A stretch of 25,496 nucleotides of DNA, taken from positions 1-25,496 of the forward strand of contig UQJA01000014.1 of the NCBI GenBank assembly GCA_900541285.1, written 5' to 3'. A program made the position numbers and the translations under genes. The notes beneath the pieces are model-generated. The model made no database searches, was not told where the DNA came from, and worked only from the letters and a program-made list of their open reading frames with translations. The stretch is from an uncultured Collinsella sp. Lineage in GTDB: Bacteria > Actinomycetota > Coriobacteriia > Coriobacteriales > Coriobacteriaceae. Below, piece after piece: positions 1 to 6,733 of this stretch (positions are counted from its first letter, which is position 1; each line of letters starts with the position of its first letter).

Positions 1-1384
1 CGGTAATACCGCCGTTGCCGGTGTCGGTCGAACTGTCGTCCTGCTGCTGGTTCTGCAGCTCCTCATCGGAGCCCAGCTCGACGGTGACCTTCTTCTCTTC
101 CTTGCCGCGCATGAGCGTGATCTCGACCTTCTCGCCCACCTCGTGGCTGCGCAGCGCGATGATCAGGCCATCGGCGCTCGTGATCTCGTCGTCGCCCAAC
201 TTGGTGATGACGTCGCCCTCCTGAATGCCGGCCTTGGCGGCAGGACCGTCCTCAACGACGCTCGCCACATACGCGCCGCTATCGGTGCTCAGCTTGTTGG
301 TGCGGGCGTTGAGCGCGTTGACGCTCGAAAGCGTAGCGCCCATGTACGGATGCACCGGCGTCTTGCCGTCGATAATCTGGTCGGCAATGTTCTTGGCGTA
401 GTTAACCGGAATGGCAAAGCCCACGCCCGAGCTGGAGCCCGAATAGCTCTCGATAAGCGAGTTGATACCCACGAGCTCGCCGTTGTCGTTGACGAGCGCG
501 CCACCGGAATTGCCCGGGTTGATGGCGGCATCGGTCTGGATCATGTTGGCGTAGATAGTGTTACCGCTGGTAGAGCTCATGGCCGTAGAGCGATACAGCG
601 CCGACACAATGCCCGTGGAGACAGACTGCTCGTTGCCGAACGGCGAGCCGATCGCCATAACCCACTCGCCCACGTTGAGCTTGGAGGAATCACCAATCTC
701 GATCGGCGTGAGCTTGGAGGCGTCGGCGTCCTTGAGCTTGATGACGGCCAGGTCGCTCGAGGCGTCGTTGCCCACGAACTCGGCCTCGTAGGTGGTGCCG
801 TCGTCCATGGTCACCACGTACTGGTCATAGCCATCGACCACATGGTTGTTGGTGAGGATGTGGCCCTCGGTATCGAGCACCACGCCCGAACCGACACTGC
901 CCGAGTTATTCGAATCGTCGGCAGACTGCGAAAGCGAGCCATTCTGACTGCCGCTCGAAGTGGCGGTAATGGAAACCACGGAAGGCAATGCCTTGGCAGA
1001 AACGGCCTCGGCCAACGTGGTGTCCTCGGAATCGATCGTGATCTTTTGCGTCGATGAACCCGAAGCGCCCGCCGTCACGGCATTCTTGCCGCCGCCGATA
1101 TCGAGCGTGCCACTCATAATAAGCGCAATGACCAGCAGGGCGCCGCAGGCACAACCGGCGAGTGCCGTAATAAAGATCGGCAGCTTTTTGGTCTTGGTCT
1201 TGACCACCGTGTGCTTGTTCACGACCTGCGCACCGCCCAGCGGCTTGCCAGTCTGTGTGTCGTAGGCCTGCACGTAGGGAATGTTGCTGTCGGCAGGCGT
1301 CGACTCCACCTGCACGCGCGGCTGCTGCTGGGTCTCGCCGGCGTTGCCCGCATCCTGGGGACGCTGGGAATCGTACTCGCTCAT
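1..1384 (-). CDS. htrA: HtrA/DegP-family membrane-anchored serine protease with PDZ domain (3' end cut by window)
   Basis: Reading from the ATG at 1384, about 461 codons are present and the frame is still open at base 1, so the C-terminus is missing. Residues 1-66 form a polar, Gln-rich cytoplasmic segment. Residues 68-90 are one hydrophobic membrane span, so the protease domain should lie outside the membrane. The trypsin-like domain has the full triad: His181 in TNNHVV, Asp211 in SDLAVIK and Ser293 in NPGNSGG. A PDZ domain follows at roughly 345-435 (VASVVEDGPAAKAGI, GDVITKLGDDEI), then an acidic Gln/Ser/Asp tail. Known role of the family: degrading or refolding misfolded envelope proteins. 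It is the last gene of a minus-strand run and is separated from the upstream regulator by about 200 bp containing two hairpins, so it probably has its own promoter. Family assignment is very secure; the specific paralogue (DegP, DegQ or DegS type) is not decided. Confidence 0.95.
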   Translation of the reverse strand, partial: MSEYDSQRPQDAGNAGETQQQPRVQVESTPADSNIPYVQAYDTQTGKPLGGAQVVNKHTVVKTKTKKLPIFITALAGCACGALLVIALIMSGTLDIGGGKNAVTAGASGSSTQKITIDSEDTTLAEAVSAKALPSVVSITATSSGSQNGSLSQSADDSNNSGSVGSGVVLDTEGHILTNNHVVDGYDQYVVTMDDGTTYEAEFVGNDASSDLAVIKLKDADASKLTPIEIGDSSKLNVGEWVMAIGSPFGNEQSVSTGIVSALYRSTAMSSTSGNTIYANMIQTDAAINPGNSGGALVNDNGELVGINSLIESYSGSSSGVGFAIPVNYAKNIADQIIDGKTPVHPYMGATLSSVNALNARTNKLSTDSGAYVASVVEDGPAAKAGIQEGDVITKLGDDEITSADGLIIALRSHEVGEKVEITLMRGKEEKKVTVELGSDEELQNQQQDDSSTDTGNGGIT

Positions 1385-1413
1385 AGCTGCGATCCTTTCG
1401 TCAAATAACCAAA

Positions 1414-1437
1414 GGCCCGCCAAACATGTGGCGGGCC
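1414..1437 (-). promoter_or_regulatory. Hairpin in the htrA leader
   Basis: A perfect 8-bp inverted repeat (GGCCCGCC / GGCGGGCC, 8-nt loop) lies about 30 nt upstream of the htrA ATG. Read on the minus strand it is followed by TTTGGTTATTTG, so it resembles an intrinsic terminator or attenuator placed inside the leader. It could alternatively be the terminator of the upstream regulator gene, with the htrA promoter overlapping it. Structure is seen directly; function is inferred. Confidence 0.5.
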
Positions 1438-1555
1438 ATCATTGTTCACGTTGAGTTGTACCCCAATATGCGGGCGAACGTGTATGAGAACGCAATCTTT
1501 TAGGAAGGCTTAAGTTCTGTTGCAGGCCCGAAAGGAACCCGCACCTGCGTCAATA

Positions 1556-1588
1556 CCACCACAAAGGTGTCTGTCCCCTTTGTGGTGG
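1556..1588. repeat. REP-like hairpin containing the CTGTCCC motif (copy A)
   Basis: Perfect 12-bp inverted repeat, CCACCACAAAGG at 1556-1567 and its complement at 1577-1588, with a 9-nt loop containing CTGTCC. It lies just after the stop codon of the GlnR-like gene and may serve as that gene's terminator. The GGGACAG/CTGTCCC word recurs in the intergenic gaps near 6693 and 9050, with a related form near 12330. Confidence 0.6.
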
Positions 1589-1592
1589 AAAT

Positions 1593-2255
1593 CTAGTCCT
1601 TAAACAGATAGCCCACGCCGCGGACGGTGGTGATGTGTGCCGCGATCTGCGGGCCCACCTTGGAGCGGATGCGTCGAATGTGCACGTCGACGGTGCGCGT
1701 GCCGCCGCAGTACTCAAAGCCCCACACGCGGTGCAGCAGCACTTCGCGGCTGTAGGCACGGTTGGGGTGCGTCGCCAAAAAGCTCAGTAGCGAGTACTCC
1801 ATCAGCGTCAGGTCGATGGGCTCATCATCGAGCGTCACCTGGTAGGTGGCCAGGTTAATCTCGAGGTTATCGATGTTGAGCACATCGTCGGCGGCGACGG
1901 TCTCCTCCTCGCCCATCAGGCGCTGCGCGCGAGCCTTGAGCTCGTTGGGCGTCGCCGTGGGGCATACAAAGTCGGCATGCGCGTGGTTCGGCAGACGCAG
2001 GGTGCCGAGCGCCTCGTCGTCGACGATCACCAGCATGGGAACGCCACCGCGATCGTCAAGCCACTTGGCAATCTGATCGATGCGGTCGCTGCGAATGCCA
2101 TCGGAATCGAGGATCAACAGGTCAAAGTCGTGCGCCGCAGTCGGCGAATCGGGGGTTGCCAGGCTCACCTCGACACCCAGGGTGGTCGTCAAGCTGCGGG
2201 CAAACTCGTGGAAGCGCGTCGTGCGCGCCATGAACAGGGCACTCTTTTCGGACAT
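1593..2255 (-). CDS. GlnR-like orphan OmpR-type transcriptional regulator
   Basis: The start was set at the ATG at 2255 because GGAGG sits 6 nt upstream; this gives 220 aa. Residues 1-115 form a receiver-like domain. Its first strand is SALFMARTT and lacks the acidic pair that binds Mg2+ in true receivers, although an Asp remains at position 50 (LLILD). Residues 125-218 are a PhoB/OmpR winged helix, with LTLMEYSLLSFLATHP and a recognition region WGFEYCGGTRTVDVHIRRIRSKVG. From memory this closely resembles actinobacterial GlnR, the phosphorylation-independent nitrogen regulator. No histidine kinase gene lies nearby. It starts 50 bp downstream of the glutamine-synthetase-like gene and is probably co-transcribed with it, which supports a nitrogen-related role. 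A generic OmpR-family regulator remains possible. Confidence 0.85.
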   Translation of the reverse strand: MSEKSALFMARTTRFHEFARSLTTTLGVEVSLATPDSPTAAHDFDLLILDSDGIRSDRIDQIAKWLDDRGGVPMLVIVDDEALGTLRLPNHAHADFVCPTATPNELKARAQRLMGEEETVAADDVLNIDNLEINLATYQVTLDDEPIDLTLMEYSLLSFLATHPNRAYSREVLLHRVWGFEYCGGTRTVDVHIRRIRSKVGPQIAAHITTVRGVGYLFKD

Positions 2256-2305
2256 ATCGGCCTCCAAAGAAATGAGCTCAATCGTACTGGAACAAGCCAG
2301 CGCGA

Positions 2306-3643
2306 TTAGGAGTTCGCCAGGTAGTGCTTGATCTCCCACTCGGTGATCGTAGACTCAAACTTATGCCACTCGTCGCGCTTCTTTTTGAGGAAGAAGCTGT
2401 GGATGTGCTCGCCGAGGGCATCCTTCATAAACTGCGAGTCCTCAAACACGTCGAGCGCCTCTTTGAGCGAGCGCGGCAGCGGCGTGTAGCCGGCCTCGAC
2501 CATCTGACGGTCGGTAAGCTTGAGCGTCTCGGCCGTTGCCTCGGGCGGGAGTTCCAGCTTGCGCTCGATGCCGTCCAGACCAGCCGCCAGCGTGACGGCG
2601 TTGACCAGGTACGGGTTGGCCATGGGATCGGGACTGCGCAGCTCGATGCGCGTGGACAGCTGCTTGCCGGGCTTGTAGACCGGGATGCGGACCATGCTCG
2701 CGCGGTTGCGCAGGCCCCACGTGGCGTACTGCGGCACGGAATCGCCACCCGTGGTGATGCGCTTGTACGAGTTGACCGTGGGGTTGGTGATGGCGCTGAT
2801 CTCGCGCGCGTGCGCCAGGATGCCGGCCATGTAGTGCTTGGCGATATCGGAGAGGTGGTACTTCTCGTCGTCCTCGCCCCAAAAGACGTTGTTGCCGTCG
2901 TGGTCGAACAGCGACTGATGCAAAAACATGGCGCTGCCGTCCTCGCCCGCCAACGGCTTGGGCATAAAGGAGGCGTGGCAACCGCTCTCGTAGGCCTGCT
3001 GCTTAATGATGAGCTTGGCCGTGGTGATGGCGTCGGACATGCTCAGGGCCTCGGCGTGGCGCAGGCTCATGCCGTGCTGCGAGCGACCGGCGGCGTGGAA
3101 GGTGTACTCCACGGGCACGGACATCTTCTCGAGCGTGAGGACCGTGTTGCGACGCAGGTCGCGAGCGGCATCGCTCACCGAAAGATCGAAGTAGCCCACG
3201 TTGTCGAGCGGCTCGGGCGTGTGCTCGTCGGGGAAGTAATAGTACTCCAGCTCGGCGCCCACGTTGAGCAGGTAGCCAGCCTTCTCGGCCTTGCGGAACA
3301 TGCGGCGCAGGGCATCGCGCGGGTCGCCGGCAAACGGCTTGCAATCGGGAGTGCACACGTCGCAGAACACGCGGGCGACGCCGTTGTGGCTCGGGCGCCA
3401 CGGCAAAATCTGGAAGGTCGAAGCATCGGGAAACGCCAGCATGTCGGCTTCCTCGGGCGTGGCAAAGCCCTCGATGGCGGAGCCGTCAAAGCCAATACCC
3501 TCCTCAAAAGCGACCTCGAGGTCCTCGGGGCTAATGGCAAAGTTCTTGAGGCGGCCGAGAATGTCGACAAACCACAGACGCACAAAGCGGATGTCGCGCT
3601 GCTCTACGGAGCGGAGTACGTAATCGATGTTCTGCTGGTTCAT
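2306..3643 (-). CDS. glnA: Glutamine-synthetase-like protein (GlnA2-like) with altered metal site
   Basis: This 445-aa protein aligns end to end, without large gaps, with class I-alpha glutamine synthetases, most closely with actinobacterial GlnA2 (recalled, not searched). The N-terminal beta-grasp domain (FVRLWFVDILG, GIGFDGSAIEGF) and catalytic barrel are present. Glu131 and Glu133 (GAELEYYYF), Arg314 (NRASMVR), Glu334 and Arg336 (STRIELRSPDP) are kept. The normally invariant HHE..GQ(H/Q)EIDL block instead reads FHAAGRSQHGMSL, so the two metal-binding glutamates are Ala184 and Gly191. GSGMH reads GSAMF, so the metal-binding histidine is Phe240. The DNA codons were checked directly at these places. 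The reading frame is intact and codon use is like its neighbours, so this is a maintained protein, but ordinary glutamine synthesis is doubtful. A regulatory or altered-substrate role is inference. The GlnR-like gene follows 50 bp downstream. Confidence 0.92.
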   Translation of the reverse strand: MNQQNIDYVLRSVEQRDIRFVRLWFVDILGRLKNFAISPEDLEVAFEEGIGFDGSAIEGFATPEEADMLAFPDASTFQILPWRPSHNGVARVFCDVCTPDCKPFAGDPRDALRRMFRKAEKAGYLLNVGAELEYYYFPDEHTPEPLDNVGYFDLSVSDAARDLRRNTVLTLEKMSVPVEYTFHAAGRSQHGMSLRHAEALSMSDAITTAKLIIKQQAYESGCHASFMPKPLAGEDGSAMFLHQSLFDHDGNNVFWGEDDEKYHLSDIAKHYMAGILAHAREISAITNPTVNSYKRITTGGDSVPQYATWGLRNRASMVRIPVYKPGKQLSTRIELRSPDPMANPYLVNAVTLAAGLDGIERKLELPPEATAETLKLTDRQMVEAGYTPLPRSLKEALDVFEDSQFMKDALGEHIHSFFLKKKRDEWHKFESTITEWEIKHYLANS

Positions 3644-3678
3644 GTCGCTCCCCTTTCTTTCGGGCGGGTTTCGACTGG

Positions 3679-3718
3679 TCTATATCGCAGATACTATCGC
3701 AGAAAAATGTTTCCGCAG
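3679..3718 (-). promoter_or_regulatory. Candidate glnA-like promoter with direct repeats
   Basis: On the minus strand, CTGCGATA occurs twice exactly 12 bp apart (3683-3690 and 3695-3702), with a related CTGCGG at 3713-3718. The proximal repeat abuts a -10-like TATAGA (3679-3684) about 36 nt upstream of the glnA-like ATG. This may be a promoter with regulator sites. No clear GlnR-type GTnAC pair was seen. Confidence 0.35.
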
Positions 3719-3775
3719 GGTTAAAGCGTATCAAGCGCTCAAAAAACGTGTGCGCAGGCGGTTGCGAACGAGCGG

Positions 3776-4147
3776 CTAGCGTTCAGATTCGGAAACAATT
3801 TGTCTACAGGCTCGTTCCAGCGTAGGGAACTCCATCGTCACTGCATCCCAAACAACCGAGCGGTCGACATTGCCGTAATCATGCGCAAGATAATTTCTCA
3901 TGCCGATAATTCCACGCCATTCGATTTCGGGATGAAGCCGCTGCGAGCGTTCCGACAACTTGCCCGCTTCTTCCGTTACCCTAAGCGCACACATCAAAAG
4001 GGAGTCCGCCAACGCCCTCGTCCGCACGTCATCCGCATGCAGAAACTGGTCCTCGGTGATATCAAAAGCCTTGATGCGCTCGTTCGTTTCAGAGATGGCT
4101 TCCAAAACCTCTTGAGCGCGGAGGCCGTCTGACTTACGCGCGATCAT
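3776..4147 (-). CDS. hepT: HepT-family HEPN ribonuclease toxin (DUF86)
   Basis: This is a 123-aa all-helical protein of normal HepT length. The catalytic HEPN motif R-x4-H-x-Y is seen as RNYLAHDY, residues 84-91 (Arg84, His89, Tyr91), followed by Gly and Asn. HepT proteins are RNA-cleaving toxins that inhibit growth. Their partner MntA silences them by transferring AMP to the Tyr of this motif, so Tyr91 is the expected target here. The start codon lies inside the antitoxin gene, giving a 14-bp overlap (4134-4147) and probable translational coupling. This follows the usual antitoxin-first order. The gene is intact with every key residue, so the module looks functional. Confidence 0.9.
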   Translation of the reverse strand: MIARKSDGLRAQEVLEAISETNERIKAFDITEDQFLHADDVRTRALADSLLMCALRVTEEAGKLSERSQRLHPEIEWRGIIGMRNYLAHDYGNVDRSVVWDAVTMEFPTLERACRQIVSESER

Positions 4148-4628
4148 AAAGGATCACTCCTTCGCGCTCGATTACCGCGGCAAGATCGTCATCAAGATGA
4201 TCACTAGAGACAAGATCAACCTGCCTCCCGGTTTCTTTGCGCACCGCCTCACCAAATGCCGACAGCGCGAAAAGACCAAAGCCCTGCTCGCGATCGACTT
4301 CGAGACGCAAGTCAATATCACTATCGACATGCGCCTCGCCCCGGGCATACGAACCAAAAAGAATCACGGTTTTGATGGCGGGAATCGAGCTGGCTGCCTC
4401 GCGGACGGCGGATTCAATCTGGGCAGTATCCAAAATGCCCGCCGCGGCGCTTTCGCTCGCAGAGCTTTTACCAAGTGAAGGAACAAACGGCAGCGAACGC
4501 TCGCGCAGCATCTGTCTCATAAACATATTGACCGCAACAGACGAAGTCATGCCAAGCTCTTCGCACAGCTCGGCAAATGAGTCTTTAATTGACGAGTCCA
4601 CTCGCACACTCAGCACAGACGCAGCCAT
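4134..4628 (-). CDS. mntA: Antitoxin fusing a RelB/DinJ-type domain to an MntA nucleotidyltransferase
   Basis: This 164-aa protein has two parts. Residues 5-50 (SVRVDSSIKDSFAELCEELG, then AVNMFMRQMLRERSLPF) match the RelB/DinJ antitoxin family: a ribbon-helix-helix DNA-binding and dimerisation unit. Residues 68-160 are a minimal nucleotidyltransferase with GSYARGE (92-98), the metal-binding pair Asp104 and Asp106 in SDIDL, and a third acidic residue, Asp138 (QVDLV). Standard MntA antitoxins are about 100-140 aa and consist only of this second domain. A Ser/Ala-rich linker at 51-66 joins the two. The start is supported by AGGAGGT 5 nt upstream. The overlapping hepT gene is the matching toxin. 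The fused DNA-binding domain probably gives the operon its own repressor, consistent with the palindrome over its promoter region. Confidence 0.88.
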   Translation of the reverse strand: MAASVLSVRVDSSIKDSFAELCEELGMTSSVAVNMFMRQMLRERSLPFVPSLGKSSASESAAAGILDTAQIESAVREAASSIPAIKTVILFGSYARGEAHVDSDIDLRLEVDREQGFGLFALSAFGEAVRKETGRQVDLVSSDHLDDDLAAVIEREGVILYDRA

Positions 4629-4638
4629 GGATACCTCC

Positions 4639-4668
4639 TGTATGACATTGTCTATATATTATCATACA
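4639..4668 (-). promoter_or_regulatory. Candidate autoregulatory operator/promoter of the mntA-hepT module
   Basis: A perfect 7-bp inverted repeat TGTATGA / TCATACA is separated by 16 bp of AT-rich sequence (TAATATATA). It fills almost all of the 42-bp gap between the lacI stop and the mntA start and abuts the AGGAGGT ribosome site. AT-rich -10-like sequence lies inside it, so a bound repressor would block transcription. The RHH-type N-terminus of the antitoxin is the likely ligand (inference). Confidence 0.55.
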
Positions 4669-4670
4669 GA

Positions 4671-5693
4671 CTAGCGAGAGGTCGAGGCGCGGTGTTCGAT
4701 GTGGCCGGGAATCTCGATGCGCTTGGGGGCGAGCTTTGCGGCCTCGCCCACGGTGGTGGTAACAACGTCGATGCGCTCGGAGAGGCGCTCGACTACGCGC
4801 TCGGCAATGGTGAGGGTGTCTTGCGCGGCCGTGGTCACGCCGCCAAAGAGCACGTGATTCCAGGGATAGTCGTCAAACGTTGCGATCTTGAGACCCGCCG
4901 GCAACGACGGTCCCAACTGTGCCAGTGCCTCGGTCAGGCGCAGAAAGACCAGGCCGTTGACGGCAATGAGGCCGAGCTTTTTACCTGCATGGCCGCGGAT
5001 GGTCTCGTCCAAGCGACCGACGCCCGTGGCGCCACCGTCGGCCAAGGTGACGACCTCGCCCGCAAGGCCGCGTCGCGAAAGCTCGTCGGCAAAGGCCTCG
5101 GCGCGCTCGCGGCGGACGGGGCTGTCGTCGCTTGCCTCGGTGAGCAGGCACAAGCGCTCGCTGCCAGCAGCGGCGAGCTCGTCTACCAAGCCGGCAACCA
5201 GCTCGCGGTTGTTAGATGTCACCAGATCGACACCGCCATCGGCAACATCGCGGTCGAGCAGCACAACGGGCAGACGTCCCGCTACCGCGGCGATCGCCTC
5301 GTCATTGCCTCCGCAGGTGTTGACGACCAGGCCGTCCACGCCGGCATCGATAAGTCTGGTGAGCGACTCTGCTTCCTTAGCGGGGTCGTTGCCGCTAATG
5401 GCCGTCATAAGCGAGCAGCCGCGCGCGGCGGCGCTGGCGGAAAGCCCTTCGAGCATGGCACTCGAGAACGGGTTGGCGATGTCGGCCAGGATCACGCCGA
5501 TGAGGTTGGTGCGCGAGCTGCGCAGATTGCGCGCGGCGGCACGTGGGCGATAGCCGGTGCGCTCGATGACCTCGGCAATACGGGCACGGGTCTCCTCGGT
5601 CATTTGCCCGGGACGGTTGTTGAGATAGCGCGAGACCGTGGCCGGGCTCACGCCCGCCTCGGCGGCAATGTCCTTGATTCTCATCTGCGCCAT
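4671..5693 (-). CDS. LacI-family transcriptional repressor
   Basis: The start was placed at the ATG at 5693 (MAQMRIKDIAAEAG), with GGGGTG about 5 nt upstream, giving 340 aa; an in-frame ATG further upstream is less convincing. Residues 4-50 are the LacI helix-turn-helix (IKDIAAEAGVSPATVSRYLN) followed by the hinge (GYRPRAAARNLRSSRTNLIG). Residues 60-330 form the periplasmic-binding-protein-like effector domain (GVILADIANPFSS, GVDGLVVNTCGGND, TFDDYPW). The family responds to sugars or nucleosides. No sugar-utilisation gene is adjacent, so the ligand and targets are unknown. It may act elsewhere in the genome. It sits between the GntR gene and the toxin-antitoxin module. Confidence 0.93.
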   Translation of the reverse strand: MAQMRIKDIAAEAGVSPATVSRYLNNRPGQMTEETRARIAEVIERTGYRPRAAARNLRSSRTNLIGVILADIANPFSSAMLEGLSASAAARGCSLMTAISGNDPAKEAESLTRLIDAGVDGLVVNTCGGNDEAIAAVAGRLPVVLLDRDVADGGVDLVTSNNRELVAGLVDELAAAGSERLCLLTEASDDSPVRRERAEAFADELSRRGLAGEVVTLADGGATGVGRLDETIRGHAGKKLGLIAVNGLVFLRLTEALAQLGPSLPAGLKIATFDDYPWNHVLFGGVTTAAQDTLTIAERVVERLSERIDVVTTTVGEAAKLAPKRIEIPGHIEHRASTSR

Positions 5694-5818
5694 AGCACAC
5701 CCCGTTTCCCAATTGTCGGCAATCTGAGCCATTTTAGGCATTTTTTTAAAAATCTCGGTTGCAAAACGCTGTAGGTGAGAAGCATCGTTTTTGCGTCTCG
5801 AGCAGATGCGATAATGGG

Positions 5819-6511
5819 CTAGATAGCCGAGTCTTTAGACAGCTCAAAATAGTCGGGATGCAAGGCAATAACCGGGCCCTGCTCCTCGGGCATCAGGTGC
5901 AGGTGTGTCTCTGCCAGATAGCTCGCCGCGTCGGTATCGCCCCTCTTAATGGCCTCGAGAATCCGGCGATGCTGTCGACGAATCGGCTCCCAATCCAGAT
6001 CCTGCGACACCATACGCAACCAGTTGTATCGCTCAAAATGCGTGTTGATGCTCTTCATCCAATCCCACAACATGTGGCGGCCGGCAATCTCAAAACACGT
6101 CTCATGGAACAGGTTATCCAGGTCAAAGAAGCGGCGCGTTTCGCCATGGTCGAGCGACTCGGACTCGGTAAGAATCTGCTCAAGCCGCTGCTTTTGCTCG
6201 GGCGAGGCGGCCGAACAGCATTTAATAAGTACGCTTCTCTCGAGCTTCTCGCGCAAGAAACAGGCGTTTTCGGCGCGTTCCATGCTGATTTTCGAGACAT
6301 AGGTGCCGCTTTTGGGACGCGTTTCCACCAGCTCCTGCTCACGCAGGCGCACAAAGGACTCGCGAATGGGCGTGCGCCCGATTCCCGTCTCTTTTTCCAG
6401 ACCAATCGCCGAAAGGCGTGTGCCGGGCTTGAGCTCGGCGTAGATGATCTTGGAGCGCAGTGCGTTGTACGCCTGGTCTTGCAGGCTCTGATAATGCTGG
6501 TGCTGTTCCAT
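5819..6511 (-). CDS. GntR-family (FadR/FCD) transcriptional regulator
   Basis: The start was set at the ATG at 6511 (MEQHQHYQSL), preceded by GAGGG; this gives 230 aa, standard for the family. Residues 10-75 form the GntR winged helix (AYNALRSKIIYAELKPG, TGIGRTPIRESFVRL, SGTYVSKI). Residues 85-215 form the FCD effector domain. It retains probable metal/ligand-binding residues Asp132 and His136 (DNLFH), His181 (RQHRRI) and His203 (ETHLHL). FCD regulators usually bind carboxylic-acid metabolites. It lies about 220 bp downstream of the OYE-type reductase on the same strand, so control of that reductase is a reasonable guess. The gap carries a REP-like hairpin, so co-transcription is uncertain. 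Confidence 0.92.
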   Translation of the reverse strand: MEQHQHYQSLQDQAYNALRSKIIYAELKPGTRLSAIGLEKETGIGRTPIRESFVRLREQELVETRPKSGTYVSKISMERAENACFLREKLERSVLIKCCSAASPEQKQRLEQILTESESLDHGETRRFFDLDNLFHETCFEIAGRHMLWDWMKSINTHFERYNWLRMVSQDLDWEPIRRQHRRILEAIKRGDTDAASYLAETHLHLMPEEQGPVIALHPDYFELSKDSAI

Positions 6512-6669
6512 AAAGCCCTCGGATAAACCCTCGGTTAATCGAATACCACCACGTAATACTATCTCATCCCCCATTCCCTCAGTTGCGGTGAAACAGAAGA
6601 GGATTTCGCGATGAAAATCGCTCTGGTCAACGAGAGCTCTCAGAACTCCAGGCCCCTCACCTACGTGCA

Positions 6670-6716
6670 GGGGACAGATGCCCATGCACCATATCGGTGC
6701 AAAGTTATCTGTCCCC
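6670..6716. repeat. REP-like hairpin with GGGGACAGAT ends (copy B)
   Basis: GGGGACAGAT at 6670-6679 and its perfect complement ATCTGTCCCC at 6707-6716 enclose an inner 6-bp stem TGCACC/GGTGCA (6685-6690, 6696-6701). It lies 17 bp after the stop of the reductase gene, so it may also end its transcript. It shares the GGGACAG/CTGTCCC word with other intergenic repeats in this window. Confidence 0.65.
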
Positions 6717-6733
6717 AATGCCCAAGGAATTGA

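Noticed and set aside
3719..3775. Possible terminator after hepT (poly-T following a GC-rich stretch on the minus strand)
   Set aside because: A six-T run is present but the preceding stem is only about 4 bp, too weak to call.
6516..6538. Direct repeat CCCTCGGwTAA x2 in front of the GntR gene
   Set aside because: It is short and includes the ribosome-binding sequence; there is not enough evidence for a regulatory site.
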